From Marinobacterium ramblicola (GTDB lineage Bacteria > Pseudomonadota > Gammaproteobacteria > Pseudomonadales > Balneatricaceae): a DNA stretch of 64,000 nucleotides. Position numbers and translations under genes: made by a program. The stretch lies in NCBI RefSeq assembly GCF_019084545.1, contig NZ_JAHREP010000002.1:48229-112228 (forward strand), written 5' to 3'. This document shows positions 19,201 to 27,546 of this stretch, one piece after another; positions within the stretch are counted from its first letter, which is position 1, and the number at the start of each line of letters is the position of its first letter. The notes below the pieces were generated by a model. The model did not search any database and was not told where the DNA came from. It saw only the letters and a program-made list of their open reading frames with translations.

Positions 19201-20024
19201 GCCGGGATGAGCCGGCGACCGCCGCGCCCCAGCTGCAGGGCAACGCCGATATCCACAGGTTCTGGAAGGGGCCCGCCGCCGGTACCTTCCTGCACGGCAT
19301 GCTGGAGTGGGCCGCCGAGGAGGGCTTTGCCGCCGTCGCCGATAGTCGTGAGTTGCGCGCCGAGTTTCTCGATCCGCGCTGTCAGCGCCGGGACTGGCAG
19401 CCCTGGCGGGCGCTGCTCGACGACTGGCTGCACCGCTTGCTGACGACGCCGCTGCCGCTAGGCTCGCCGCCAACCGCCGAGGACAGCCTGCGCCTGTGCG
19501 ATCTGGCCGGAGCCAGGGCGGAGATGGAGTTCTGGTTCAGCGCGGCGCCGGTGCGGATTGCACAGCTCGATGCCTTGGTACGCAAACATATCCTGCCGGG
19601 GCAGCCGCGTCCCGAGCTGGAGGATGGACAGCTGAACGGCATGCTGAAAGGGTTTATCGATCTGACCTTCGAGCACCGGGGGCGCTACTGGGTGGCGGAC
19701 TACAAATCCAACTGGCTGGGACCGCACAGCCAGAGTTATACACAGGCGGCGATGCGCGAGGCGATCCTGCACAAGCGTTACGATATGCAGTACGTGCTCT
19801 ACACCCTGGCGCTGCATCGCCTGCTCAAGGCGCGCGTGCCCGGTTATGCCGAGGATCCGGCAAAGGGGTACGAACAGTACGTCGGCGGTGCGCTCTATAT
19901 GTTCCTGCGCGGCATCGACGAACCCGAGCGGCGAGGCGCCTTTGTCGACCGCCCGCCGGTAGAGCTGATGCTCGAGCTCGATCGCCTGTTCAGCGGTCAC
20001 CGCGAGGAGAACGCCCATGTCTGA
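16275..20024 (+). CDS. recB: Exodeoxyribonuclease V beta subunit (helicase–nuclease)
   Basis: RecB, 1249 residues, a 3'-5' SF1A helicase joined to the nuclease domain of RecBCD. Walker A is ASAGTGKTYT at residues 23-32 (motif I). Motif II is LIDEFQDTDPVQY near 408, and HKSKGLEYPLVFLPF near 785 is motif V. The C-terminal nuclease core shows HGMLEWAAEEGF, FIDLTFEH and WVADYKSNWLG near 1137, including the catalytic Asp-Lys pair. All signatures are intact, so the enzyme should be active. It overlaps recC by four bases upstream and recD by eight bases downstream, implying translational coupling across the operon. Confidence 0.97.
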   Translation: MSTEVQPLDSLAFPLHGRRLIEASAGTGKTYTIAALYLRLVLGHGGDNAYPRALLPPEILVVTFTNAATRELRERIRDRLAEAAQVFRGQKPAKDQFLQALLAEPAYADESAEEGTRAAAAYQLDRAAQWMDEAAIYTIHGWSQRMLSQHAFDSGSLFDQQLDNEDAELLREAVQDYWRTFCYPLPRAAARALGALAKDPQQLESLLKPMLGAYGAQLCLRGEPVPDAQSPTDFAAELMQWQQQREALESSARRLWVDGLDEVEQLLQQAVSQGVLSKASFKPDNLPQWLSEMRDWAEGSTADDKLLLRFSRANLRARTNKKFQFDGTPDHPAFDALETLTDYLGSAPDLSPVRRHAALWVSERFEQGKRRAARLGFDDLLSRLDQALHGEAGERLAAQIAQQYPVALIDEFQDTDPVQYRSFSRIYGGERAQASALLMIGDPKQAIYAFRGADIHTYLRARRDSAGALYTLGTNYRSSTAMVDAVNRLFQHAEKCDAGGAFQFARDGDNPLPFHPVEANGRRDVLEVDGKAQSALTGWWMDPEQMLTKEAFRAGIAESTASEICRLLTLGQQQRAGFRQADGSLKPLQPGDIAILVRTGTEAQWVRQALDRRAVRSVYLSDRESVFDTLEAQDLWRWLRACAEPEQPRLVHAALATATLDLGLAELDRLNRDESAWEAQVELFRSLRDAWRRQGVLALVRRLLDAFELPARLLQLSGGERVLTNILHLAEMLQAASVQLDGELALIRYLAEQLSGSGGDADERVVRLESDADRVQVITIHKSKGLEYPLVFLPFVSDCRKVSARAGSYLYHGDSGETLIELDAGDKDACARADRERLQEDLRLLYVALTRPVHACWLGLAPLKEVGNSALGQLLGIAEAGSDALQPAFAALCADVQLALEPLPAAGSDVLPAASTQQALRPAARFSRVFDSTRWWIASYSALCRLKGESAEQVVEGERAAESAADTARDSTLLESRDEPATAAPQLQGNADIHRFWKGPAAGTFLHGMLEWAAEEGFAAVADSRELRAEFLDPRCQRRDWQPWRALLDDWLHRLLTTPLPLGSPPTAEDSLRLCDLAGARAEMEFWFSAAPVRIAQLDALVRKHILPGQPRPELEDGQLNGMLKGFIDLTFEHRGRYWVADYKSNWLGPHSQSYTQAAMREAILHKRYDMQYVLYTLALHRLLKARVPGYAEDPAKGYEQYVGGALYMFLRGIDEPERRGAFVDRPPVELMLELDRLFSGHREENAHV

Positions 20025-22062
20025 GCAACCGGATCTGTTTGCCGTGCCTGAAACGCAAACCCTGCATGGCGATCGGCTCTGGCAGGTGCTGGAGCAGTGG
20101 CAGCGCCAGGGCTGGATACGGGCGCTGGACCTGGCGCTGGTGCGGATGCTGGCGCAGCTGGATCCGAACGCCGCCCCGGAGCTGTTGCTGGCGGTGGCGA
20201 TGACCAGCCACCAGCTCGGGCGCGGGCATATCTGCCTGGATCTGGAAGCCACCCTGGCCGATCCGGACGCGGCGCTGTCGCTGCCGCCGGAGGGGGCATT
20301 TGGCGAAACCCTGCCGGACCGCCCCAGCGAGCTGCTCGCTGGACTGTCACTGCCTGACTGGCTGGATCGGATCGCGATCTCTGCACTGGTGGAGTCGAGT
20401 GCCGGCGCGGCACCGCTGGTGCTTGAGCCGGGCACCCCGGCACGCCTCTATCTGCGCCGTCAGTGGCGCTATGAGGTGGAGGTCGCTGCGGCGATTCGCG
20501 AACGGTTGGTTAAGGACACCGCGGAGAGTCTGCCCGCCGGGATGAGCGAGCGGCTGGACCTGTTGTTCGATACCCCCGCCAACGGCGAGATCGACTGGCA
20601 GCGCCTGGCCTGTGCCCTGGCCGGCTCCAGTCGCTTTGCGATCATCACCGGCGGCCCCGGTACCGGAAAAACCACCACCGTGGTGCGCCTGCTGGCGCTG
20701 CTGCAGAGTCAGGCGCTGGACCGGGGCGCACCGCTGCGTATCCGCCTGGCGGCGCCCACCGGCAAGGCCGCAGCCCGGCTGACCGAATCGATCGGCCGGG
20801 CCGTGTCCCGGTTGCCGGAGGGGATGGATCGGCAGATCCCCACCGAGGTCAGCACGCTGCACCGCCTGCTCGGCTCGCGTCCCGATACCCGCCATTTCAG
20901 GCACAACCGGGACAACCCTCTGCATGCCGATCTGGTGGTGATCGACGAGGCGTCGATGATCGACCTGGAGATGATGCATGCGCTGCTCGCGGCGCTGCCG
21001 GAGCGGGCGCAGCTGATTCTGCTCGGCGACAAGGATCAACTGGCCTCGGTGGAAGCCGGGGCGGTGCTGGGCGACCTCTGTCTCGACGCCGAGCGTGGCG
21101 GCTATTCGCCAGTCACGTTGTCCCGGGCCGTGGGCGCCGGGGCCGGCGATCTGGCGCAGTGGCAGGCCGCCGCCGGTGGCGCAGGGGAGCAGCCGTTGGC
21201 GCAGCATATCGTGATGCTCAGAAAGAGCCACCGCTTCGGTGAGCACAGCGGGATCGGGCGCCTGGCGCGGGGCGTCAACAACGGCGATCTGAAAACGGTG
21301 GAGCAGACCCTGTCGGGTTTCCCTGACCAACTGGCGCTGCTGGAGCCGCGCACCGAACACACCCCGGCGCTGCAAGAGTTGATGCTCGGCGGCGGTCGAC
21401 TCGGGCGTGAACAGGGAGCGCCGGGGTACGGCGACTATCTGCAACAGCTGCAGGCAGAGCGTCCCTCCAGCGGCGATTATGCCGAAACCGCCTGGCAGGC
21501 CTGGGCGCGGACGTTGCTGGCCAGCTTCACCCGTTTCCGCGTCCTCTGCGCACTGCGCAAGGGACCCTGGGGCGTGGAGGGGCTGAATCAGCGCATCGAG
21601 CAGGTACTGTCTGACGCGGGGTTACTGAACCCGGATCAGCTCTGGTACGAGGGGCGGCCGGTGATGCTGACCCGCAACGACTACTCGCTGGGGCTGATGA
21701 ACGGGGATATCGGGCTCTGCCTGAGGGTGCCACGCGACGACGGCGAAATGGCACTGCGCGTCGTCTTTCCGCTGGCCGACGGCACGCTGAAATGGGTACT
21801 GCCCAGCCGCCTGCAGAGCACCGAAACGGTGTTCGCGATGACCGTGCACAAGTCCCAGGGCTCGGAGTTCGCCCACACCGCACTGGTGCTGCCGCCCGGT
21901 CCCAACCCGGTGCTGACCCGGGAGCTGGTCTACACCGGCATCACCCGCGCCAGCGACTGGTTTACGCTGGTGCTGCCGGCCCGGGCGCGGCTGTATGAGG
22001 CGATTGCGACGCGGGTGCACAGGGCTAGTGCGCTGCGGGGCAGGATTATCGGGAATGGTTGA
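20017..22062 (+). CDS. recD: Exodeoxyribonuclease V alpha subunit (5'-3' helicase)
   Basis: RecD, 681 residues, the fast 5'-3' SF1B motor of RecBCD. An N-terminal RecB-interacting region precedes Walker A GGPGTGKTTTVVRLLALL near residue 211 and motif Ia APTGKAAARLTESI. The DEAD-like motif II is VVIDEASMIDLEMM, followed by GDKDQLASVEAGAVLGDL. Motif V/VI regions are MTVHKSQGSEF and YTGITRASDWFTLVLP near the C-terminus. All expected helicase motifs are present. It starts inside the end of recB. A strong hairpin follows the stop, and the next gene is convergent, so the rec operon ends here. Confidence 0.97.
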   Translation: MSEQPDLFAVPETQTLHGDRLWQVLEQWQRQGWIRALDLALVRMLAQLDPNAAPELLLAVAMTSHQLGRGHICLDLEATLADPDAALSLPPEGAFGETLPDRPSELLAGLSLPDWLDRIAISALVESSAGAAPLVLEPGTPARLYLRRQWRYEVEVAAAIRERLVKDTAESLPAGMSERLDLLFDTPANGEIDWQRLACALAGSSRFAIITGGPGTGKTTTVVRLLALLQSQALDRGAPLRIRLAAPTGKAAARLTESIGRAVSRLPEGMDRQIPTEVSTLHRLLGSRPDTRHFRHNRDNPLHADLVVIDEASMIDLEMMHALLAALPERAQLILLGDKDQLASVEAGAVLGDLCLDAERGGYSPVTLSRAVGAGAGDLAQWQAAAGGAGEQPLAQHIVMLRKSHRFGEHSGIGRLARGVNNGDLKTVEQTLSGFPDQLALLEPRTEHTPALQELMLGGGRLGREQGAPGYGDYLQQLQAERPSSGDYAETAWQAWARTLLASFTRFRVLCALRKGPWGVEGLNQRIEQVLSDAGLLNPDQLWYEGRPVMLTRNDYSLGLMNGDIGLCLRVPRDDGEMALRVVFPLADGTLKWVLPSRLQSTETVFAMTVHKSQGSEFAHTALVLPPGPNPVLTRELVYTGITRASDWFTLVLPARARLYEAIATRVHRASALRGRIIGNG

Positions 22063-22077
22063 TATGGGGCCGGCTCA

Positions 22078-22102
22078 ATTGTCTCCGCACCGCGGAGACA
22101 AT
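22078..22102. terminator. Hairpin between convergent recD and usp genes
   Basis: An 11-bp perfect stem (ATTGTCTCCGC with GCGGAGACAAT) closes a 3-base ACC loop between the end of recD and the end of the minus-strand universal stress gene. Its position between convergent stops fits a bidirectional transcription end. Neither side has a strong T-tract, so intrinsic termination is not certain. Confidence 0.5.
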
Positions 22103-22130
22103 CTCCCCATCCGGAAAGGTTGGTAAGTTT

Positions 22131-22973
22131 CTACCGCAGCAGTAACAGTGGCACCCGCGTCTGCCTGATCAGCTTGCTGGTGGTGCTGCCGACCAGCATC
22201 TGGCGGATGCGGGAGTGGCCGTAGGCGCCCATCACCAGCATCCCGGCACCGCGCCGGTCGACCTCGTCGAGCAGCGTCTCTTCGACATCGCCGGCGATAA
22301 TCTCGGCGTTAACTTCGAAGCCGGCGCTCTCGAGCTGTTCGCGGGCGCGGTCCAGTTCCAGTTTTACGTCCTGGGTGGAGGGGCCGACGATCAGCAGGTC
22401 GCAGGGGATGCCGCGCAGCAGTGGGCTGCGGGTTACCATCTCCACCGCCTTGCGTGCCGTCGGGCTGCCGTCGTAAGCGATCAGGAAGCGCTCGGGGGCC
22501 TTGAACTCGCCCGGTAGTAACAGCATCGGCCGGTGCAGGGCGCGGATCACCGCTTCCACCTGGTGGCCCAGGGCGGTACCGCCGGCTCCACCGCGGCCGA
22601 ACACCAGCAGGCGGGTGTCGGCCTCCAGTTCGCTCAGCGTCTCGACCAGATCGCCATGGCGCTGCAGCGTCTGCGGGTCGGCGATGCCGTCCTCGACGGC
22701 GCGCTCGCGCGCCGCCTCCAGCATCAACCGGCCCTGCTCGCGGGCCAGCTTGCCGCGCTGCTCGTCCAGCGCGGCAAGCTCCTCAAGCAGGGTTTCCCGC
22801 GCGCCCAGACCGATGGAGCCGGTCAGGTTGGTTTCCGTGGGGTACTGGCTCTTGTCCAGCACATGCAGCAGGGTCAGAGGGGCCTCGAGTCTGAGGCTGG
22901 CCCAACTCGCCGCGTCGCATATGCTCTCGGCACTTTCGCCGACACCATCGATACAGGCGACCACCTGGTTCAT
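22131..22973 (-). CDS. Tandem universal stress protein (UspA superfamily)
   Basis: A cytoplasmic tandem-Usp protein of about 280 residues. The first Usp-like half starts MNQVVACIDGVGESAE. The second starts RFLIAYDGSPTARKAVEM and ends with GAYGHSRIRQMLVGSTTSKL, which fits the ATP-binding pattern G-2x-G-9x-G-S. The first half lacks that pattern, so probably only the second binds ATP. Possible starts are 23012, 22994 and 22973; I prefer 22973 because GGAG stands five bases before it and the protein then begins on the first Usp strand. It follows the SulP permease gene closely and in the same direction, so the two are probably co-transcribed. Confidence 0.88.
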   Translation of the reverse strand: MNQVVACIDGVGESAESICDAASWASLRLEAPLTLLHVLDKSQYPTETNLTGSIGLGARETLLEELAALDEQRGKLAREQGRLMLEAARERAVEDGIADPQTLQRHGDLVETLSELEADTRLLVFGRGGAGGTALGHQVEAVIRALHRPMLLLPGEFKAPERFLIAYDGSPTARKAVEMVTRSPLLRGIPCDLLIVGPSTQDVKLELDRAREQLESAGFEVNAEIIAGDVEETLLDEVDRRGAGMLVMGAYGHSRIRQMLVGSTTSKLIRQTRVPLLLLR

Positions 22974-23013
22974 AGGGGCTCCATCCATTGTCATTCTTGT
23001 TCCCTCAGACATA

Positions 23014-24519
23014 TCAGTGGCCCATCAGTTGGTCAACCGCTTCCGGCTTGTCGTGCACGGCAAAACGGTCGACGATGGTGGCGCTGGCCTGGTTCAGGCC
23101 GATCACCTCGACCTCGGTGCCCTCGCGGCGGAACTTCAGCACCACCTTGTCCAGTGCCGACACGGCGGTGATATCCCAGAAGTGCGCCTGGCTCAGGTCG
23201 ATGCTGACCTTCTCGACATCCTCCTTGAAGTCGAACGCGGCGGTGAACTTCTCCGACGAGCTGAAGAACACCTGGCCGACCACAAGGTAGCGGCGCAGGG
23301 CACCGGAGCCGACCAATTCGCTGTCGATATACTCGCTGTCGATATATAAGTATTGGCCGACCTTGTTGGCGAAGAACAGCGCGGCCAGCAGCACACCGGC
23401 GAATACCCCCAGCGCCAGGTTGTGGCTGGCGACGACGATGGCCACGGTGACCAGCATCACCAGGTTGGTCGACAGCGGATGTTTTTTCAGATTGATGATC
23501 GACTCCCAACTGAAGGTGCCGATGGAGACCATGATCATCACCGCCACCAGCGCGGCCATCGGGATCTGCGAGACCCATTCGTCGAGGAATACCACCAGGA
23601 TCAGCAGCACCACGCCGGCGATCAGCGTCGAGATGCGGGTGCGGCCACCGGATTTTACGTTGATCACCGACTGGCCGATCATCGCGCAGCCGGCCATGCC
23701 GCCGAACATCCCGGCGACGATATTGGCCAGGCCCTGGCCCTTGCACTCGCGGTTCTTGTCGCTGGGGGTGTCGGTGAGGTCGTCGACGATGGTCGCGGTC
23801 ATCAGCGACTCGAGCAGGCCGACCGCGGCCAGCGGCACCGAGTAGGGCAGGATGATCCACAGCGTGTCCAGGTTCAGCGGCACCTCGGGCCAGAGAAGCA
23901 TCGGCAGCGCGTCGGGCAGCTCGCCCATATCGCCGACGGTGCGGATATCCAGCCCCAGGTAGATCGATACCGCGGTCAGCAGCAGGATGCAGACCAGCGG
24001 CGACGGGATCAGCGCGCCCAGTCGGGGCACATAGGGGAAGAGGTAGATGATGCCCAGGCCCGCCGCGGTCATCGCGTAGACATGCCAGGTCACGTCGGTC
24101 AGTTCCGGCAACTGGGCCATGAAGATCAGGATCGCCAGCGCGTTGACGAAACCGGTGACCACCGAGCGGGAGACGAAACGCATCAGCGAGCCGAGCTTCA
24201 GGTAGCCGGCCAGGATCTGGATCAGGCCGGTGAGCAGCGTGGCGGCGAGCAGGTACTGCAGACCGTGCTCCTTGACCAGCGTCACCATCAGCAGCGCCAT
24301 GGCACCGGTGGCGGCGGAGATCATGCCGGGGCGGCCGCCGCAAAAGGCGGTGACCACAGCGATGCAGAAGGAGGCGTAGAGGCCGACCTTGGGGTCGACG
24401 CCGGCGATGATGGAGAAGGCGATCGCCTCCGGGATCAGCGCCAGGGCGACGACCAGGCCGGAGAGGATATCGCCGCGCAGATTATGAAGGGACCAGCCGT
24501 ATTTTAGGGTTGAGATCAT
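23014..24519 (-). CDS. SulP family anion permease with STAS domain
   Basis: An inner-membrane SLC26/SulP transporter of about 501 residues. It begins [20 protein letters not shown], the conserved cytoplasmic start, and has 10-14 hydrophobic segments with the SulP signature region ([17 protein letters not shown]). A C-terminal STAS domain covers about 400-495. Substrates in the family include sulfate and bicarbonate; the BicA-type bicarbonate/sodium branch and the Usp gene next door make bicarbonate an attractive guess, but the substrate cannot be assigned here. ATG 24519 is supported by AGGA six bases upstream; an in-frame ATG at 24552 has weaker support. Confidence 0.9.
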   Translation of the reverse strand: MISTLKYGWSLHNLRGDILSGLVVALALIPEAIAFSIIAGVDPKVGLYASFCIAVVTAFCGGRPGMISAATGAMALLMVTLVKEHGLQYLLAATLLTGLIQILAGYLKLGSLMRFVSRSVVTGFVNALAILIFMAQLPELTDVTWHVYAMTAAGLGIIYLFPYVPRLGALIPSPLVCILLLTAVSIYLGLDIRTVGDMGELPDALPMLLWPEVPLNLDTLWIILPYSVPLAAVGLLESLMTATIVDDLTDTPSDKNRECKGQGLANIVAGMFGGMAGCAMIGQSVINVKSGGRTRISTLIAGVVLLILVVFLDEWVSQIPMAALVAVMIMVSIGTFSWESIINLKKHPLSTNLVMLVTVAIVVASHNLALGVFAGVLLAALFFANKVGQYLYIDSEYIDSELVGSGALRRYLVVGQVFFSSSEKFTAAFDFKEDVEKVSIDLSQAHFWDITAVSALDKVVLKFRREGTEVEVIGLNQASATIVDRFAVHDKPEAVDQLMGH

Positions 24520-24900
24520 GGGTGTCCTGATTTTTCGTTCAAACGGATACACACCGACAGCCGGGTCCTGGCGTCGGAAAACAGGGAATCATGCCACGCC
24601 TGGTGCCGGGCACAGACGATCAGCGTCGTGCGGTCGCCGCGATGGGAGGGAAGACAGGAATGAGGCCCGATTCAATCTCGTTGAACCGGTGTGAGTCCTG
24701 TTTTTTATTTTCGCTGCAGACGCCGATGATGCTGATTAAAAAAGCAGCGGGCGATCTTAACACAGCGCCGCTGGGCCTTGAACCTGGAGTGGCGGCTGGG
24801 CCAAAGGATATTTAATTAGTTATTTCTATATTAGCAGTATCGAATATTAAGTCCGGCTGGCTTATTATTGAGGACGATCTGCGTAGAAGAGGATATCCAA
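24520..24900. other. Divergent intergenic region, sulP / tsdB
   Basis: The 381-bp gap between the divergent sulP and tsdB starts should hold both promoters. The part nearest tsdB (24808-24860) is clearly AT-rich (TTTAATTAGTTATTTC, then TATTAGCAGTATCGAATATT) against a GC-rich background, as expected for a promoter. No single -35/-10 pair is convincing. I see no supported gene in it. Confidence 0.4.
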
Positions 24901-25557
24901 ATGACAATAATAAGACGCAGCGGGGCCGTTGCCGCGCTGCTGCTGACCACCGGTCTGGTACAAGCTGCCGGCGATGCCGACCGGGGGGCAACCATTGTAA
25001 TGCAGGGTGACGGGCAGGGCGGAGCGCCCTGCCTGGCGTGCCACGGTACTGATGGCGCCGGTAACGACGCTGCCGGGTTCCCGCGACTGGCAGGGCTGGA
25101 TGCCGGCTATCTGGCCGCGCAGCTGCGGGATTATCGCGATGGCCGTCGCAACAGCCCCGTCATGGCGCCCAATGCGGCGCATCTGAGCGATCAACAGATC
25201 GCGGATGTGGCAGCCTATTACGCGCTACAGACGACAAGGCTGATGCCTGCGGAGCAGCCCGCCGATCTGCTGGTGCGGGGTGAAAAACTGGTCAAACAGG
25301 GCGACTGGGACAACTATATCGTGCCCTGTGAAAGTTGCCATGGGACGGGTGCTCAGGGTGTCGGCGCTACCTTTCCGGCGCTTTCCGGCCAGCACCCCAC
25401 CTACTTGCGCCAGCAGCTTGAGGCCTGGAAAAACGGTACCCGCAGCAATGATCCCAATCAGCTGATGCTGGCGATCGCCGCACGGCTGAGCGATGAGCAG
25501 ATCCAGGCGGTCTCCGCCTATCTGTCTCAGCAACCGACACAGGGGAGCAAGCCATGA
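24901..25557 (+). CDS. tsdB: Dihaem cytochrome c, probable electron acceptor of TsdA
   Basis: A periplasmic cytochrome c4-like protein of 218 residues. A signal peptide ends near VQAAG. Two CxxCH haem sites follow, CLACH in the first half and CESCH in the second. Each half has the class I helix pattern (YLAAQLRDYRDGRRNSPVM and YLRQQLEAWKNGTRSNDP), so it is a tandem duplication. Its stop overlaps the tsdA start by four bases. TsdB proteins are dihaem c4-like partners encoded directly upstream of tsdA in several proteobacteria, and this gene fits in both sequence type and position. ATG 24901 has GAGGA upstream; an in-frame ATG at 24868 would bury the signal peptide. Confidence 0.82.
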   Translation: MTIIRRSGAVAALLLTTGLVQAAGDADRGATIVMQGDGQGGAPCLACHGTDGAGNDAAGFPRLAGLDAGYLAAQLRDYRDGRRNSPVMAPNAAHLSDQQIADVAAYYALQTTRLMPAEQPADLLVRGEKLVKQGDWDNYIVPCESCHGTGAQGVGATFPALSGQHPTYLRQQLEAWKNGTRSNDPNQLMLAIAARLSDEQIQAVSAYLSQQPTQGSKP

Positions 25558-26534
25558 AACCAAGCACTTACTACGCTGTCGCGCTACTGAGTGTCATATC
25601 GCTGCCGGCACTGTCCGCGTCTTCGGTACCGGTCGAACTCCCCGAGTACAAAGAGGGGCAGTACGTGCATCAGGCGCCGACGCTTGATGACCTGATGAAC
25701 GATCAGTCACTGAATCCTAATCTGCGCGAAGTGATCCTCAAAGGGCGTGATCTGTTCATGAATACCCAGCAGAAACGCGGTGAATATGTGTTCAACGATA
25801 TGAACTGCAAGAGCTGCCATCTGGGGGAGGGGCGGATGAACTGGTCGGGGCCGGTGTGGCCGGCGGCGACCACGTTGCCCGATTTTCGTGGCAAGAACCA
25901 GCATGTGAACTCATTGGAGGAGCGTATTGCCGGATGTTTCTCGTTCTCCATGAACGGCAAGCCACCCGAGTATGGCAGTGACGATATGCTGGCGCTGGTC
26001 GCTTACCACCAGTGGTTGGCCAAGGGGGCGAAGGTGTACGAAACCAATATCGGTGGTCGTGGTTTCGGTCATCTGGGACGCGAACCCGAACAGCCGGCCG
26101 ACTACGAGCGCGGTGCGCAGGTCTATGCCGATAACTGCGCGGTCTGTCATGGTGCAGATGGCCTGGGGCAGAAACAGGACGGCAAGGTGGTGTTCCCGCC
26201 GCTCTGGGGTGATCACTCCTATAACTGGGGTGCCGGTATGGCGCGGGTTTTCACTGCCGCCTCGTTCATCAAGAACAACATGCCGTTGGGTAAACCCGGT
26301 TCGCTGACCGATCAACAGGCCTGGGATGTGGCGCTGTTCGTCAATAGTCATGAGCGGCCTCAGGATCCGCGTTATACCGGCGATGCCAAGGAGACCCGCG
26401 AAAAGTACAGTAACTTCCATAAATGGACCCGTTACGGTACAGAGTTCAACGGCCAGATTCTTGGCCAGCATGATAACACCGGCGACAAACCCTTCCTGAA
26501 ACCGGATGTGCTGCGCCCGCGCACCTTCGAGTGA
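25554..26534 (+). CDS. tsdA: Thiosulfate dehydrogenase (dihaem cytochrome c)
   Basis: TsdA oxidatively joins two thiosulfates to tetrathionate in the periplasm (or works in reverse). The protein is 326 residues with a signal peptide ending about residue 22. Haem 1 is attached at CKSCH (85-89). The family's defining cysteine haem ligand is C128 in NSLEERIAGCFSFSMNGK. Haem 2 is at CAVCH (195-199), with a likely axial methionine M243 in NNMPLGKPG. The GGRGFGHL block is also typical. These features separate TsdA from ordinary dihaem cytochromes. It follows tsdB with a 4-base overlap, and together they suggest use of thiosulfate as an electron donor. Confidence 0.88.
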   Translation: MKPSTYYAVALLSVISLPALSASSVPVELPEYKEGQYVHQAPTLDDLMNDQSLNPNLREVILKGRDLFMNTQQKRGEYVFNDMNCKSCHLGEGRMNWSGPVWPAATTLPDFRGKNQHVNSLEERIAGCFSFSMNGKPPEYGSDDMLALVAYHQWLAKGAKVYETNIGGRGFGHLGREPEQPADYERGAQVYADNCAVCHGADGLGQKQDGKVVFPPLWGDHSYNWGAGMARVFTAASFIKNNMPLGKPGSLTDQQAWDVALFVNSHERPQDPRYTGDAKETREKYSNFHKWTRYGTEFNGQILGQHDNTGDKPFLKPDVLRPRTFE

Positions 26535-26543
26535 CCCTAAACG

Positions 26544-26557
26544 CGCCCTTCGGGGCG
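26544..26557 (+). terminator. UUCG-capped hairpin after tsdA
   Basis: CGCCC and GGGCG flank a TTCG tetraloop ten bases after the tsdA stop. The UUCG loop makes it stable, but no T-tract follows, so it may protect the 3' end rather than terminate by itself. Confidence 0.35.
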
Positions 26558-26577
26558 GCATTGACCCTGGCCTGCGG

Positions 26578-26606
26578 TTATCCGCGGGCCCTCTCCCCGC
26601 TATAAT
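26578..26606 (+). promoter_or_regulatory. Possible sigma-70 promoter for the DUF2489 gene
   Basis: A perfect -10 hexamer TATAAT at 26601-26606 is preceded, with a 17-bp spacer, by TTATCC at 26578-26583, a weak -35. It lies about 70 bp upstream of the DUF2489 start and downstream of the tsdA hairpin. Confidence 0.35.
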
Positions 26607-26676
26607 GGAGACATAGAGGCTGCGGTTGTCCCGATTGCCGCCGCCGTATGGCTCCCAACGCAACCAGAGAGACTCA

Positions 26677-27159
26677 ATGAGTGCCCCCCTGACCTACCTG
26701 CTGATCGCCTTAGGGCTGATCCTGATCCTGATCTTGAGCCTGGTGATACGTCGACAGCTGCAGGCGCAGCAGCAAGCGCGCGCCGAACAGCAGCGTCAGC
26801 GCGAGGCGCTGGAACGGGAAGCGCGAGAGCACCGCCAATACCTGATCGACAGTGTCCGTATCATCGCGTCGGCCGTGCTGCACGACGAAAAGATGACGAT
26901 GACCGAGGGGTGCATCCGGCTCAAGGTGTTGCTGGACAATCTGGCGCCGCATCTGCATCAGCATGAGCAGTTCTCGGTCATCAACCGGGTGTTTGAAGCG
27001 ACCTCCCACATCCCGTTTCTGGAGCAGTGGCGCGCATTGAACAGCGCACAGAAACGCCAATATGAGAAAGAGATGGCGCAGGTGGAGAGGGAGCAGGGGG
27101 AGAGTGTGCGTCATGCCATGCGGGCGCTGCAATCCTACCCGCTTGAGCAGCTGCAGTAA
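26677..27159 (+). CDS. DUF2489 family membrane-anchored protein
   Basis: A 160-residue protein with one N-terminal membrane helix (LTYLLIALGLILILILSLVI). A charged, Gln/Arg/Glu-rich coiled coil (about 25-55) and a conserved helical domain follow, including YLIDSVRIIASAVLHDEKMT and EGCIRLKVLLDNL. This matches the uncharacterised DUF2489 family of Gammaproteobacteria. The function is unknown; topology predicts the helical domain in the cytoplasm. I chose ATG 26677 because the upstream in-frame codons lack hydrophobic character and GAGAG lies just before it. The following gene overlaps its stop by one base, so the two probably form an operon. Confidence 0.75.
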   Translation: MSAPLTYLLIALGLILILILSLVIRRQLQAQQQARAEQQRQREALEREAREHRQYLIDSVRIIASAVLHDEKMTMTEGCIRLKVLLDNLAPHLHQHEQFSVINRVFEATSHIPFLEQWRALNSAQKRQYEKEMAQVEREQGESVRHAMRALQSYPLEQLQ

Positions 27160-27536
27160 TGCACGAATTTATCCCGGTTTTTATCTTCACCCTGATCCTG
27201 CTGGTGCTGCTGGTAGGTTTTATGGGGTTCGGCCGCCTGCCGGCCTATCGGCCGACACGGGGGCAGGTTCGCGAGTTGTTGGCGGGTGTGCTGGACCGCT
27301 CGACCTCGGTGGAAAGCTGGGAGCTGTTTCTCGGCCTGCCGATCTCCCATGACCCTGAACTGGAGGCCGTACGTCGACGTTGTCTGGCTATTCATGAGGG
27401 GATGGATGGAGAGCGAGCGGCAGGTAGCGGGCTGGATGGCTACCTGTATGATCGGGAGGGGCGAGAGCGGATCACCAGGGTGTTGGCGGATCTGGATGAA
27501 CTGATCCGTAACGAGCCGATCACACGCGAGTTTTAA
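27159..27536 (+). CDS. Small membrane-anchored protein of unknown function
   Basis: A 125-residue protein starting with a single hydrophobic helix (FIPVFIFTLILLVLLVGFMGFG). A short soluble region contains ESWELFLGLPISHDPELEAV and ends LADLDELIRNEPITREF. I do not recognise a named domain. The one-base overlap with the DUF2489 gene and shared topology (one N-terminal helix, cytosolic helical tail) suggest the two products act together at the inner membrane. The next gene is convergent and only ten bases away. Confidence 0.65.
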   Translation: MHEFIPVFIFTLILLVLLVGFMGFGRLPAYRPTRGQVRELLAGVLDRSTSVESWELFLGLPISHDPELEAVRRRCLAIHEGMDGERAAGSGLDGYLYDREGRERITRVLADLDELIRNEPITREF

Positions 27537-27546
27537 CAAGCGGCAG

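Noticed and set aside
24591..24815. 74-codon plus-strand open frame between sulP and tsdB
   Set aside because: It lies in the divergent promoter gap, has no ribosome site and no protein-like pattern.
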